A program made the translations under genes and the position numbers. The notes beneath the pieces were generated by a model. That model worked only from the letters and a program-made list of their open reading frames with translations, had not been told where the DNA came from and ran no database searches. This document shows positions 15,630-24,785 of a stretch of 39,675 bases of DNA, one piece after another. This DNA is from a virus. The stretch spans positions 1 to 39,675 of the IMG/VR virus record IMGVR_UViG_3300018083_000065; one strand, 5' to 3'. Each line of letters begins with the position of its first letter. Position 1 is the stretch's first letter.

Positions 15630-18544
15630 TATTCTGCACTCCCTCTACCCTTTTTATCTTCTGTCTTTTTCGCAACCTGCGGTGTAACCAAGTCCGTCAA
15701 AATGTTTATCAATTCCACTGGCACGTTGGCCTGTACCGTTGACAAGAACGCATTGCCCCACACTTTACCAGAAGCGGCTGCTGACAATTCGAACGTGCGC
15801 TGCGCTTGCGTTAGCTGATTCGACAGGCTGTTGGCAAGTAGCTGTCCAACGTTAGCTTCTTCAAAATTGTTAATTATCAAATTGCCGATGAACTTGCCCT
15901 GCCAGTTAAAGCCCTCGATATTGTTCAAAATTCCCAGGCCAAGGGCCGCCGCCAAGTTGAAGACCATCACGTCGGCAGTCTCCTGTGTTATGAACGTGTC
16001 CTTCAAAGCCGTGCGAATGGGGCCAAAAACCGCTTCAAACGTGTCGGTTGACATAGTGGGATTAATGTTAATGTCAATGCCTGTTATGAAGTTTTCAACA
16101 CCCGCTACCCAGTTGTCAAAAACAGTGGGGTCGTAGGCCGCAGGGACAATTTTAACTGCTGCCACCTTGTTGGCAATGTAATCGTAAATGTTCGTCTGAA
16201 TTCCGGTATAGAATTCAGTGGAAGGGTTAGGTGAAAAACCGATAGTCACGCTGGAAAGGCTGGCTTCCAAGGTTGATTTAAAATCAGTCGCATCTTTGAA
16301 AACAAAGCCAGTAATTTGAATCTTGTAGTCGCCCTCGATTACATTATTTTCCATGGAGGTAAACTGCACTTTGACAGGAACCAACAAGTCACCGTCGTCA
16401 TTCAAAATACCCGCTTTCTTTCCTGCCTCTTGGAACTTGGCCTTGGAATCCGTCATGTTCCATTTTGGGGCCATATCAATACCACCAAAAAGCTTTTCAA
16501 CTTCCTCCTTGGTCATAGGCTTCTTTTTAACACCAGCAGCCCCGCCCACAGCAGCCGTTGCTTGCTCGATGCTAATGCCCATTTCACTCGCCAAGTCCCT
16601 GGCAATCTCGTCCACCATTTTGGACGTTGCTTCATCTGCCAGGAATAGCCGCTTCGCCATTTCCTTGATTTTACCCTTGTCGAGCAACTCAGGATTCATC
16701 CCGTCCTGGAAGTCTTTCAAAAGCAAAGCCGACGCCTTCTGAATGTCGCCACCAGCAAGCCCCATGTATTTTGAAAATAGGTCGGGGAACTTGGTTTTGA
16801 AATAATCTGCCCATTCGCTGTCCCATCCTTCAACCATGACAGAGGCAATGCGCCGTGCATCCTCTGCGGGTGCATCCTGGTAGGGGAGGAATTCAGCAAG
16901 GTCAGCCCCGCCAAAATCGCTCATTGCCGTGTCAACTAGACCGCTGACAATGCCGCTTAGGTTGGTGAATTCCTTGGTCAACGACTTGGTTGCGCTGCCA
17001 GCCCCGCCGATGCTTTTTGTGCTCTGGTTGGCATATTCTGAAACTGCCTTAAAACCCTCAGATGCTTGGTCCGTGAACTGCCGCATGTAAAAACTTGCTT
17101 CAACGGGGTCCATGGTTTCCACAGTGGAGCGCAACGCTTCGGCCTGTGAGTTGACCGCTTGGAATTGTTCAACAATCGCAGGGTTATAACCACTGTCGGA
17201 ATACGCCTGCAACGCTGAACTTTGGATGCTGGAAATGGAACCAGCAATCAGGCTGTTAATAGCCGCCATGCGTGCAGCAGCCGCTTCAAAAGCCGCCACT
17301 ACACTATTGATAGTCGGAATAGTCGCCGCCCAGGAGCCACGCTGTTCGACCAAAATGGTGATGTTTTCTCGTGCCTTTTCGGTGCTAATGCCCTGCGCCT
17401 TCGCATATTTGGACACCATCGCATCGCTGATTTTCCCGATTTCAGCTTCCATCTGCTGTAATTCAGCCGCTTGCTGCGCCATCTGCCCACCACCAAACAT
17501 GTCCTTTACGTAGTTGGCGTTAATAGCTTCGGCGTTAATGTTGCGCATTTCCTGCGCCACGCCTGCCAGGGCCTTTTGGGTATCCTTAATATTTTGCTCG
17601 GTATTGTCAAAAGCATTCCAGACGCCACCGTCCTGCGCACCCTCTACAACTCGCTGGTGCTCCTGCTGAAGCTCAAGCATTTCCTGTAGACGCCGCTTCT
17701 CAGCCTCAAGGCCACGGAGCCGCACGGAATCATTGTTCGACATTTCGCCAGCCATAATATCCAGTGTATCGGATAGGTTTTTCAAGCTGGACATAATCAT
17801 TGTATTGCTGTTAAGCCACTCGCCTGCGGTCGCAACAGCGTTAGTAATGGACGCAGCAAAACGTTCCCACGCAGCCGCACCATCCATGACTGCGGTCGAG
17901 TCGAAGTCGGAAACTTCTTCCTTCAAACGGGCCAGGAGAGCCTGACGCTTTTCTGCATCGCTCAAAGCATCTGCTGTTTTCCCGATGCTTATAGCGTAGT
18001 CCTTGTATGTTTTGTCGGCATCTAAAACGATACCCAAGTTATCCAAAATAAGGGGCGAAAGGCGACCAACACCTTTGACAATAGATTCAAAAGCATACTC
18101 CATGCTAATGCCCATTGCACGCCCACGGTCTACAGCGATTTTAGCCAGCGTTTCAAATTCGTCTGCCGTGTCAGCAACGCCCAAAAGCATGGCGTTATTA
18201 GCCTGCTGCATGATGGTTGCTTGCGACAATGTGCCTTGGGTAACGCTCTCGATGGACGAAACAATTTCTGTTCCACTTGCGCCAAAGCTGCTAGCCAGGG
18301 AATCAAAGCTGCCGCTTAATCTAGTAAATTGTGCACCAGCCTGTGATGTTTCGGCAATGGCCTGCCCCACCTGTTGAATAGTCCCGATAGCTGCCGCAAG
18401 GCCAGCCAGTCCCATGCCAGCAGAGGCCACGGAAGACAACTGCCCGATACTTTTGTCCAGGCTTTCAACGTCGGCACGCAATTGTTTAATTTGCGGGGAA
18501 GCGTTGTTTTTTGCATTTAAAATCAAATCAATAATTGTCGCCAT
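15629..18544 (-). CDS. Tail tape measure protein
   Basis: This 971-residue protein starts at ATG 18544, where the TAA of the upstream chaperone frame overlaps (TAATG). The start MATIIDLILNAKNNAS, the alanine-rich helical N-terminal region with heptad patterns and hydrophobic patches (GLAGLAAAIGTIQQVG), and the position between the frameshifted chaperones and the tail-tip genes identify it. Tape measure proteins set tail length and are ejected with the DNA. No peptidase or lysozyme motif was seen. At about 0.15 nm per residue it would correspond to a tail of roughly 145 nm (family rule of thumb, not measured). Confidence 0.9.
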   Translation of the reverse strand: MATIIDLILNAKNNASPQIKQLRADVESLDKSIGQLSSVASAGMGLAGLAAAIGTIQQVGQAIAETSQAGAQFTRLSGSFDSLASSFGASGTEIVSSIESVTQGTLSQATIMQQANNAMLLGVADTADEFETLAKIAVDRGRAMGISMEYAFESIVKGVGRLSPLILDNLGIVLDADKTYKDYAISIGKTADALSDAEKRQALLARLKEEVSDFDSTAVMDGAAAWERFAASITNAVATAGEWLNSNTMIMSSLKNLSDTLDIMAGEMSNNDSVRLRGLEAEKRRLQEMLELQQEHQRVVEGAQDGGVWNAFDNTEQNIKDTQKALAGVAQEMRNINAEAINANYVKDMFGGGQMAQQAAELQQMEAEIGKISDAMVSKYAKAQGISTEKARENITILVEQRGSWAATIPTINSVVAAFEAAAARMAAINSLIAGSISSIQSSALQAYSDSGYNPAIVEQFQAVNSQAEALRSTVETMDPVEASFYMRQFTDQASEGFKAVSEYANQSTKSIGGAGSATKSLTKEFTNLSGIVSGLVDTAMSDFGGADLAEFLPYQDAPAEDARRIASVMVEGWDSEWADYFKTKFPDLFSKYMGLAGGDIQKASALLLKDFQDGMNPELLDKGKIKEMAKRLFLADEATSKMVDEIARDLASEMGISIEQATAAVGGAAGVKKKPMTKEEVEKLFGGIDMAPKWNMTDSKAKFQEAGKKAGILNDDGDLLVPVKVQFTSMENNVIEGDYKIQITGFVFKDATDFKSTLEASLSSVTIGFSPNPSTEFYTGIQTNIYDYIANKVAAVKIVPAAYDPTVFDNWVAGVENFITGIDININPTMSTDTFEAVFGPIRTALKDTFITQETADVMVFNLAAALGLGILNNIEGFNWQGKFIGNLIINNFEEANVGQLLANSLSNQLTQAQRTFELSAAASGKVWGNAFLSTVQANVPVELINILTDLVTPQVAKKTEDKKGRGSAE

Positions 18545-19184
18545 TATCCACCCTTGGGAGTGATAAACGCATCCCAAATCTTTTCGTGTTCACGAATGTC
18601 ATCCCAGTCTTCCTTGCTGACCTCTGCGCCTTTCAGCTTTCCAGTTTTAACCTTCGAAGCCATTTCCTCCAGAGTGTCAATTTTACGTGCATCCATTGCT
18701 CGAAAATAGCGTAAAATATCCATGTCGTCAAGCTCGTCCAAGGTGCGACTTGGAAACTGTGCCAGGAGGTAGGAATCAAAAAGGGAATTGTCAACGTTTG
18801 GGTCAACAATTCCCTTTTCCCTTAATGCCTCTACTTGACTGTCGGGGAGTTTTGACCATCTTTTGAAGGCAACAATTGACGCACGTTCATCCCCCCCAAA
18901 TTTCTACGCTTCCTCACGTGAATCGGGAGAATGCTGCCGATAAAGCCGCCAAGGGCCACATCGAAACCTTCCAAGTCTTCCTTCGCCAACGTGCGGGGGT
19001 TCGTGAATTCCTTACCCTCCGCATCTTTCAAAAACATTGCATCTACCTTTGTTCGGAAAATTTCCAGGTATTCATCCTCTGGTGAATCAGCAAGCTGCCG
19101 CATTTCCTTCACGGTCCACTTGTCGGTCACTTCGATGAAATTGTCTTCGTACCCAGTCATTTCCGAAAAATACTTTTCGCCCAT
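18544..19184 (-). CDS. Tail assembly chaperone, -1 frameshift product (G-T type)
   Basis: Reading frame 0 from 19184 through the heptamer at 18897-18891 and then slipping back one base opens a frame that runs without a stop to TAA at 18544-18546. The product is 98 + 115 = 213 residues. After the slip it reads GDERASIVAF, and it includes the segment with DELDDMDILRYF. This is the layout of lambda gpG/gpGT, where the longer form brings tail-tube subunits to the tape measure. The second frame has no strong start of its own, which further supports frameshifting. Confidence 0.8.
18831..19184 (-). CDS. Tail assembly chaperone, short form (G type)
   Basis: This is the zero-frame product, 117 residues, ending 20 codons after the G-run. 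It is acidic and helical (TVKEMRQLADSPEDEYLEIFRTK) and contains KEFTNPRTLAKEDLEGFDVAL. It lies between the tail-tube genes and the tape measure, the conserved place for this chaperone. The major form is expected to be this one, with a few percent of ribosomes making the extended form. Confidence 0.8.
   Translation of the reverse strand: MGEKYFSEMTGYEDNFIEVTDKWTVKEMRQLADSPEDEYLEIFRTKVDAMFLKDAEGKEFTNPRTLAKEDLEGFDVALGGFIGSILPIHVRKRRNLGGMNVRQLLPSKDGQNSPTVK
18891..18897 (-). other. Programmed -1 ribosomal frameshift site (G GGG GGG)
   Basis: The zero-frame codons are TTG GGG GGG ATG, so the seven Gs form an X-XXY-YYZ heptamer that re-pairs perfectly after a -1 slip. The alternate frame is open on both sides of the site and joins the chaperone to the segment ending next to the tape measure start. 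Confidence 0.8.
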
Positions 19185-19186
19185 TA

Positions 19187-19591
19187 TTAGACCGTCCCAG
19201 TCGTGCGTGTGGGGGTTCCAGACAGGCGCAAGGACGGGCTATGCTCTACCTTGCCAGTGGCCGAAGCCGAAATTGAATAGCCGGAAATAAAACCAGTTGC
19301 CCAAGCGTACTGTGCCCAGTCGCCAGTCTCGTCGGTAAACTTAATGACAACCGCACGAGTAACCGGAGCCAACGCATCGACGCCCAAAATGTCATCAAGT
19401 GCCTTGTCCCAGTCGCCGCCAATTGTCAGGGCATACGACGCCAGCGAAGGGCTATATTCAGCAACGGTCGAAGCCAAGTCAGTGGCCTCCAACTCATCAA
19501 TCGTTGCTGCCAACTCTACGGTGTTGAGGTATGCGGTAATGTTTGAACTGTTATACGTCACAACGACGTTCCCTGCTCCACGAACTGCCAT
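19187..19591 (-). CDS. Tail tube protein paralogue (short)
   Basis: The start is set at ATG 19591 because AGGAGG is placed eight bases upstream; a TTG two codons earlier is too close. The 134-residue product shares the pattern of the upstream 242-residue tail protein: a short strand, an acidic segment with E/D-A-T/D, then STVAEYSPSLASYALTIGGDWD, against STVMEYRPGLSQGGITIDGFFD in the neighbour. The two are therefore probably paralogues. A late beta-barrel phrase (VEHSPSLRLSGTPT) is typical of tail-tube subunits. Which of the two forms the tube is not decidable by eye. Confidence 0.65.
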   Translation of the reverse strand: MAVRGAGNVVVTYNSSNITAYLNTVELAATIDELEATDLASTVAEYSPSLASYALTIGGDWDKALDDILGVDALAPVTRAVVIKFTDETGDWAQYAWATGFISGYSISASATGKVEHSPSLRLSGTPTRTTGTV

Positions 19592-19603
19592 TTTCAAATC
19601 CTC

Positions 19604-20332
19604 CTAAGTAACGTCGTCAACGACGACAATCAAAGACAAATTGACGGTTGTTGCCCCGCCTAACGATGTAAGATTTACTGTAAAATATTCCCCAAGCGGG
19701 GTTGTCAACGCAGCACCTTGCGCATCGGGAGCAGCAAACGTAAAGCTTGCTTCATTGCCCCATCCAGACGTACCGTTTGCGCTACTCTGAACCACTGCTG
19801 TAACGTTACCGGACAGCGCACCAGTGTAGCCGTGGAACACTAGAAAAATGCGGCCAATACTCGTGGTCAACGTGCCAGGAATCTGCCCTGCGGTCATTAG
19901 CCCAGTTGCGCCACGAGACACGTTGTAGTTCAAAATTTTCCCACGCTTCATGCCTTCCTTCCCCTTGAACGAACCATTAATCGTAATAAGTCCGTCTGTC
20001 GGAGAGGTCCACGACAAGCCCATGTTGGAGGCATTTTCAATAATGTACGCAGGAGCAGGAATATTTGAATAGTCAAATATCGCTCCCACAATTTTATTGC
20101 TTGCACCCAACGCTTCGTATAAAGCTTCCTCTGTGCCACCATCAACACCGTCGAAAAATCCGTCAATGGTAATACCACCCTGGCTTAAACCAGGGCGATA
20201 TTCCATTACGGTAGAGCACAAAACGGTAGCGTCATATTCGCCCGTTGTTGACTCAACATCCAAGGTTGCGGTGATGCAGGAAAGGTCTACACCATCTATA
20301 AAAACTCGTGCCTGATTGCCTGCTAAGGCCAT
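19604..20332 (-). CDS. Major tail tube protein candidate (long, with C-terminal extra domain)
   Basis: A 242-residue protein of tail-tube pattern: QARVFIDGVDLS, then ATLDVESTTGEYDATV, then EYRPGLSQGGITIDGFF. The first ~140 residues match the shorter paralogue at 19187. The remainder (about 150-242; IGRIFLVFHGYTGALSGNVTAVVQSSANG) looks like an added Ig-like or virion-surface beta-sandwich. Such C-terminal decorations on tube proteins are known. It sits directly upstream of the paralogue and the chaperones. Confidence 0.7.
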   Translation of the reverse strand: MALAGNQARVFIDGVDLSCITATLDVESTTGEYDATVLCSTVMEYRPGLSQGGITIDGFFDGVDGGTEEALYEALGASNKIVGAIFDYSNIPAPAYIIENASNMGLSWTSPTDGLITINGSFKGKEGMKRGKILNYNVSRGATGLMTAGQIPGTLTTSIGRIFLVFHGYTGALSGNVTAVVQSSANGTSGWGNEASFTFAAPDAQGAALTTPLGEYFTVNLTSLGGATTVNLSLIVVVDDVT

Positions 20333-20345
20333 GTGAGCCTCCTAA

Positions 20346-20717
20346 TTAGGCGGGGTCAGGAATGCCGATTTTGAAGGACGAAATCGAAAACGTGTTCCCG
20401 CTTGTGACAGCCTGTGACGAACTCAACGCACCCTGCGCTAGCAAAAGTGAAAGGGACGTATCGCAAATCGCATAGTACGCAGCCGTGCCAGAAGCAGTCA
20501 CGGAACCGTCCGTAAATGCCGCAACCGTCACGTCACGCCCACCACCAGAACGGTCAGCAGGAGCACCGATTGACAGCGAAGTTTTGTTGCCAAGCGTGTA
20601 CGTCGATGTTGCTTCTGTGTAGGTCGTGGGTGCAGTCGAACAAATATCCAGGCGATTACCTGTAGTGTCGAGAACAGACAAACCTGAATCAAAAACCTTA
20701 TCATTGAGAAAAGCCAT
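20346..20717 (-). CDS. Small conserved phage structural protein, 123 residues
   Basis: The product MAFLNDKVFDSGLSVL...SQAVTSGNTFSISSFKIGIPDP resembles a small beta-rich protein I have seen next to tail or decoration genes in many phages. The GGGRDVTVAAFTDGSVTASGTA phrase is typical of it. Its function is not established to me. It is coupled in one operon with the giant repeat protein upstream and the tail-tube genes downstream. Confidence 0.6.
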   Translation of the reverse strand: MAFLNDKVFDSGLSVLDTTGNRLDICSTAPTTYTEATSTYTLGNKTSLSIGAPADRSGGGRDVTVAAFTDGSVTASGTAAYYAICDTSLSLLLAQGALSSSQAVTSGNTFSISSFKIGIPDPA

Positions 20718-20731
20718 TATAATCCTCCGAT

Positions 20732-23700
20732 TTATTTAACGTCGTAATGTTTTCCATAAGAACGAATTCGTGTTTCCCTGCTGCTTCGCCGCACACTGAA
20801 CGTATTATTTCTGTCGGTGTTAAACGTGTGTCGTCCAGGTGTGCGAAGGCCGGGGTTAATTGTGGATGAACCTACGGTTGGTCCATCAGTCTCAATTGTA
20901 CTAGCAATCAGATAATGGTGCTGCGAAACTAAAATTTGCCCCACATCTGGTAGGCCAGTCGTAATTCCATCGGCTGTTAGCCAACTCTGTATTGCTACCT
21001 GCAAATTTCCAACAGTCGGTTGTCCAGCTTCAATATTTTCTGGCATTAGGGCGTTGCCTATGCCCAACGGCAAGGTGCTAATTATCGGCACACCCGTTGT
21101 AATATCTTCGGCTGTTAGAACGCTGACTTGTAAAACTACAGGGTTTGGTAGAAAATAGTCGCCTGCCGTGATGCCGTTAGCCTGGAGATTTTTCCCAACA
21201 ATCCACGTTGGGCTTTCCAGTTCCACATTGCCTGTTGTGATATTTTCTGCGACTACTACGTTCGTAACGCTTACTGTTGGCGTTCCAAACTGGGGTAGCT
21301 CAGTTGCCACATCCAAACCATTTAAAACATGATTTTGGAAAACAAGGATGGGCGGCACATCAGGTTGCCCTGCGGTAATGCCGTTTACGCCTATTTCCGT
21401 GGCGGGCGTCAAGCTAATGGAATCGACTGTGGGAGCCGCTGTGGTGACTGCGAGAGGCGCAAGGTAGTGTACCTGCGTAATCGCCGTATCGTCCACTGTA
21501 GGGCTTCCTGTGGTCACGTTGACCCCTTCCAGTGCGTGAGCTTGCGCCAACGTTGTATTGTCGAAGGTCGGTGCCCCAGTCGTCAGGCCGTTAGCCGCTA
21601 GGCTTTGGGCTTGCACTACGGTCAAGCTGTCAACAGTCGGTAGCCCCGTTGTGATAGTTACGGGAGCCAGGGCCGTTGCCCCGTTCATTCCCAACTGGTC
21701 AATCGTGGGTTCCGATGTTGTTATTCCGGTTAAAACTATTACGTGGTGCTGTAAAAGTGCGGCAACTACTATGTCAACTGCGCCTGTTGTAATTGTGGCA
21801 GGAGCCAGTAAATAATTTTCCAAAAGTCCAGGATTTTCAAAATTTGGCGTACCAGCGGTTACATCCTCGGCGGTAAGCGTATGCACTTGCATAACGCTAA
21901 TCGCATCGATTAAGGGCGCACCCGATTCGATTACGGACGCCGTTAACACATTACGCTGCGCTAACGCCGCATTATCAACCGTAACGTCGCCCGTCGTAAT
22001 CGCAACGGGAACCACCGCAGTATTTTGAAAAATCTCCAGGCTGTCCAGGCCAGGTGCCCCTGCGCTGATTGTGTCAGCCGCTAGGCTATGGGCCTGTGTC
22101 AAAACTAAATTATCTACTGTTGGCGGGCCGATGGAAGGGGAAATAGCCACAAGCTCAAGGATGCCTGCCAGTGACAAGGTGCCAACGGTCGGGTTGCCGG
22201 TTGTTATGCCATCAACTGCTATAACTTGATTTTCAGAAAAGGTTGCTGCCGCAACAGTCGGCTGTCCGGTGGTCATGTCACCAACGCCTAGTGCGTAGCC
22301 GTGACCCATCACCAAGTTTTCTAAAGTTGGGGCTGCGGTTGTGATGCCATTTAATGTTAAAACGTGTGTGATGGCACGCTTCGTAACTGCTAGCGAACCA
22401 CCAACATTATAGTCACCCGAATTCGCCGTGGCAGCTATCGTTCCCGAACTACCAGCAGTCGGCTGTAGGTATGTAGCAATTTCCAGCGAAACACCAGAAG
22501 CCGACGTTGCCGTTCGCACATCTGCCCTTTCAGTAAAATTCGTTGGGGCTGTATACGTCGTGCCGTTCATGCTGGAGCCGATAAACACCAGCAGGTCATT
22601 GTTGCGTGTAGTTGTTACGGTTGGGGCAGTTGTAGCCTGAACTTGACTATTGTTGAACTGTGCTGACGCACTGTAGGGATTGCTGGCATTGCGAATTGAA
22701 ACCGCTGCCACTGCCCATTCAGCACTTGTAATTGTAAAGGAAAAACTTCCCGGTTCACTGCCACCTGACCGACGCCAGTATGCCGCTTGCGTGTGTGCAC
22801 GTGAAGCGTTCGACTGGTTCCAAAGGACGTTCCAGCCGCTTTCTACGGGCGTCACAGAGGCGTTAGAAAGTTCCCACGCCATACCGACAATAATCAAGTC
22901 GCCTGTGACGTTCGTGGGTGTAGTAACCGAAATTGTTGTGCTACCAAGGCTAAAATTTGACTGCGCATTTACCCAAAATGGGTCGGGGTTAATATCCAAT
23001 GTTGCAACAGTCGGAGCCGCAGTTGTAATAGGAGTTACTGTTAAAGTACCTGCTAGCGACAACACGGCATTAGCCACTGACGCCGCTGCCGTTGTAATGC
23101 CCGTTAGCGTCATGCTGTGGACCTGCGTCATTGCCAAATTTGCAACGGTAGGTGCCGCAGTGGTGATGGGGACAACACTCATGCCTTGGAACAAAACAGG
23201 CGTTTCAAGTGTTGGGTTCCCAGTAGAAAAAGCTGTGGCAGTCAGAACTCTATTTTGGTTGAAAACTACATCAGCAACTTGGGCGTTGGCCGTTGTGATA
23301 GCTGAAGCGGTCAGGCCATGTTTTTGGGCTAAAACTACGTTGTCAACGGTTGGAGCCGCTGTAGTAATTCCTGTTAAAGTAAGGGAATGAGAACCACCAC
23401 CGGTTGCTTCATTCAAGGCAATGTGGTACGTACAGTCGGCAGCAGCAGCCGTGTTTGCTGCGCTCGGTTGCCCTGTTGCTCCCGTTGCCGTGACATACTT
23501 TTCTGCGATATATGCGCCACCATACGACGTGTTGTGGACTTCGGCACGCTCTGTATAGCCGGAAGGGGGCGTTACACTGTGTCCAGTGTTCATGCCCGAA
23601 GCGTTCGAACCCACCATAACCAGGAGCATGGCAGGCTGTGCAGACAGGGTTAATTCAGGAGCATCAAAAAATTCGTTGGCACTGTCGGCGTTGACTGCCC

Positions 23701-24034
23701 ACGTTTGCACCGGAGTTGTGGTATTCACGCCTGTGTAAGCGGCCATCGCAATAGCCACTTCATCAAGGCTCCCACCAAAGGTCCAGGAGTAATCAGCAGG
23801 CTCGCTGCCGCCAGCAACCTTGTACCACACGTCGGCCTGATTGTAGGTTGCTGCGCTATTAATTTCTGTATCTAAAAGTGTCCAACCACTAGGACCTGTA
23901 ACGGGAACTGACGCTGCCCAGTAGCCAAGGACTGCAACTAAAACATCACCAGACGCTACGCCAGATGGTTTTGTAATAGTTACAGTCCCACTACTGGACG
24001 ATACGGTTGAAGCAGAGCGAAAAGTTATTGCCAT
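20732..24034 (-). CDS. Giant 1100-residue virion protein with duplicated N-domain and 28 tandem 23-residue repeats
   Basis: Two homologous ~200-residue beta-sandwich-like domains (1-210 and 352-553) share a GWxxLW/D, GGSEPxxxSxT and YTERAxV pattern. Each is followed by tandem repeats of a 23-residue unit with consensus Lxxxx-ITTGxPTVDxxxLxQxH: six copies at 217-350 and 22 copies at 557-1062. The C-terminal 38 residues are basic. Repeats of this ITTGxPT type occur in other phage proteins near the tail genes, where they are likely exposed beta-solenoids or fibres. The repeats differ strongly in sequence, so the array is old rather than a recent expansion. It probably forms a long whisker or decoration on head or tail. 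No enzyme motif is present. Confidence 0.8.
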   Translation of the reverse strand: MAITFRSASTVSSSSGTVTITKPSGVASGDVLVAVLGYWAASVPVTGPSGWTLLDTEINSAATYNQADVWYKVAGGSEPADYSWTFGGSLDEVAIAMAAYTGVNTTTPVQTWAVNADSANEFFDAPELTLSAQPAMLLVMVGSNASGMNTGHSVTPPSGYTERAEVHNTSYGGAYIAEKYVTATGATGQPSAANTAAAADCTYHIALNEATGGGSHSLTLTGITTAAPTVDNVVLAQKHGLTASAITTANAQVADVVFNQNRVLTATAFSTGNPTLETPVLFQGMSVVPITTAAPTVANLAMTQVHSMTLTGITTAAASVANAVLSLAGTLTVTPITTAAPTVATLDINPDPFWVNAQSNFSLGSTTISVTTPTNVTGDLIIVGMAWELSNASVTPVESGWNVLWNQSNASRAHTQAAYWRRSGGSEPGSFSFTITSAEWAVAAVSIRNASNPYSASAQFNNSQVQATTAPTVTTTRNNDLLVFIGSSMNGTTYTAPTNFTERADVRTATSASGVSLEIATYLQPTAGSSGTIAATANSGDYNVGGSLAVTKRAITHVLTLNGITTAAPTLENLVMGHGYALGVGDMTTGQPTVAAATFSENQVIAVDGITTGNPTVGTLSLAGILELVAISPSIGPPTVDNLVLTQAHSLAADTISAGAPGLDSLEIFQNTAVVPVAITTGDVTVDNAALAQRNVLTASVIESGAPLIDAISVMQVHTLTAEDVTAGTPNFENPGLLENYLLAPATITTGAVDIVVAALLQHHVIVLTGITTSEPTIDQLGMNGATALAPVTITTGLPTVDSLTVVQAQSLAANGLTTGAPTFDNTTLAQAHALEGVNVTTGSPTVDDTAITQVHYLAPLAVTTAAPTVDSISLTPATEIGVNGITAGQPDVPPILVFQNHVLNGLDVATELPQFGTPTVSVTNVVVAENITTGNVELESPTWIVGKNLQANGITAGDYFLPNPVVLQVSVLTAEDITTGVPIISTLPLGIGNALMPENIEAGQPTVGNLQVAIQSWLTADGITTGLPDVGQILVSQHHYLIASTIETDGPTVGSSTINPGLRTPGRHTFNTDRNNTFSVRRSSRETRIRSYGKHYDVK
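20849..22366 (-). repeat. Tandem 69-bp coding repeats, block 2 (22 copies)
   Basis: These bases encode residues 557-1062 of the giant virion protein. Each unit codes for one 23-residue copy with the core ITTGxPTVD, then a hydrophobic residue, QxH and a loop. Copies have diverged at the DNA level and vary in length by one residue at most. Confidence 0.75.
22985..23386 (-). repeat. Tandem 69-bp coding repeats, block 1 (6 copies)
   Basis: These bases encode residues 217-350 of the same protein. They follow the first beta domain and precede its second copy, so the domain-plus-repeat unit is itself duplicated. Confidence 0.75.
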
Positions 24035-24055
24035 CTAAAAACCTCTAGGGTGCGC

Positions 24056-24658
24056 TTATCCTTTGGCAAAATCTTGCCCTTGGGAAATGGTTATGCGAAC
24101 TGTTCCTGGTCCTGTCGTAGCGGTTCCATCGTTCAATGTTACGGTCATAAGGGGAGCAGTGATGGTAATAACTCGTGCTTCCTTTTCGTCGGGTGGCGTT
24201 GGATGGTCAATGGGGATTTCATCCATACGTTGAAAAACCAAGTTGAAGCTGTGATGACCTATACTATTCCAAATTTCCCCATTAGGCCCCAACTCGTCGG
24301 GATGGTTCGTGTGCAGATTTACAACTCTGTCACTTGGGTTTACCCTATCCTCAATCCATACCGTTGCTTTCATTCCAGGACTATACAAGGGAACGTTGCC
24401 AGGAGGTTCACCGTCCTGTTTATCCAAAGCCAAGGGTTCCGCTGCTTCATCGTCTCGTCTTCCTTCCCACGTCCAGCCAATTTTAATATTTGGGTCACGA
24501 ACCCTATTGCCACTTTCATCCAAGGCTGTTACGTAGATGTTGTGCCTACCCAAATTTTCCCACGGCTCCAAATGCGTAGCAACCAAAAGTTCCCAATATT
24601 TTCCTGTGTTGGATTCCGGGGCATCCATTTTTTCAACTTGGTACTTGTCAATTAGCAT
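24056..24658 (-). CDS. Virion protein with GWxWEGRR / NSIGHHSF signature, unknown function
   Basis: The start is uncertain: ATG 24658 (200 residues) has AGAGG ten bases upstream, while an in-frame TTG at 24724 (222 residues) lies only two bases after an AGGAGG. The product has an Ig/Big-like run (IYVTALDESGNRV) followed by IGWTWEGRRDDE, then LHTNHPDELG and NSIGHHSFNLVF. I recall this histidine-rich signature from proteins next to peptidoglycan-related domains, especially in Chloroflexota and their phages, but no catalytic role is known to me. The C-terminal ~40 residues look like a short beta domain. A cell-wall-binding virion part is inference. Confidence 0.55.
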   Translation of the reverse strand: MLIDKYQVEKMDAPESNTGKYWELLVATHLEPWENLGRHNIYVTALDESGNRVRDPNIKIGWTWEGRRDDEAAEPLALDKQDGEPPGNVPLYSPGMKATVWIEDRVNPSDRVVNLHTNHPDELGPNGEIWNSIGHHSFNLVFQRMDEIPIDHPTPPDEKEARVITITAPLMTVTLNDGTATTGPGTVRITISQGQDFAKG

Positions 24659-24785
24659 AAGTTCTAAGCCTCTGAGAGCCTCTAGGATGCGTTTAAAATT
24701 CAATCTGGTACTCGGATACCACAATGCCTCCTAACGTTCCTTGTAGCCCGTCCTGGAGTCACGTTGCCATATGTGCGTACTATTC

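Noticed and set aside
18544-18741. A separate 65-residue gene before the tape measure
   Set aside because: The same frame is open far upstream and joins the chaperone through the G7 slip, and the internal ATG has no good ribosome site, so it is treated as part of the frameshift product.
22680-23390. A 236-codon plus-strand open frame
   Set aside because: Antisense to the repeat protein; its apparent repetition just mirrors the coding repeats of the other strand.
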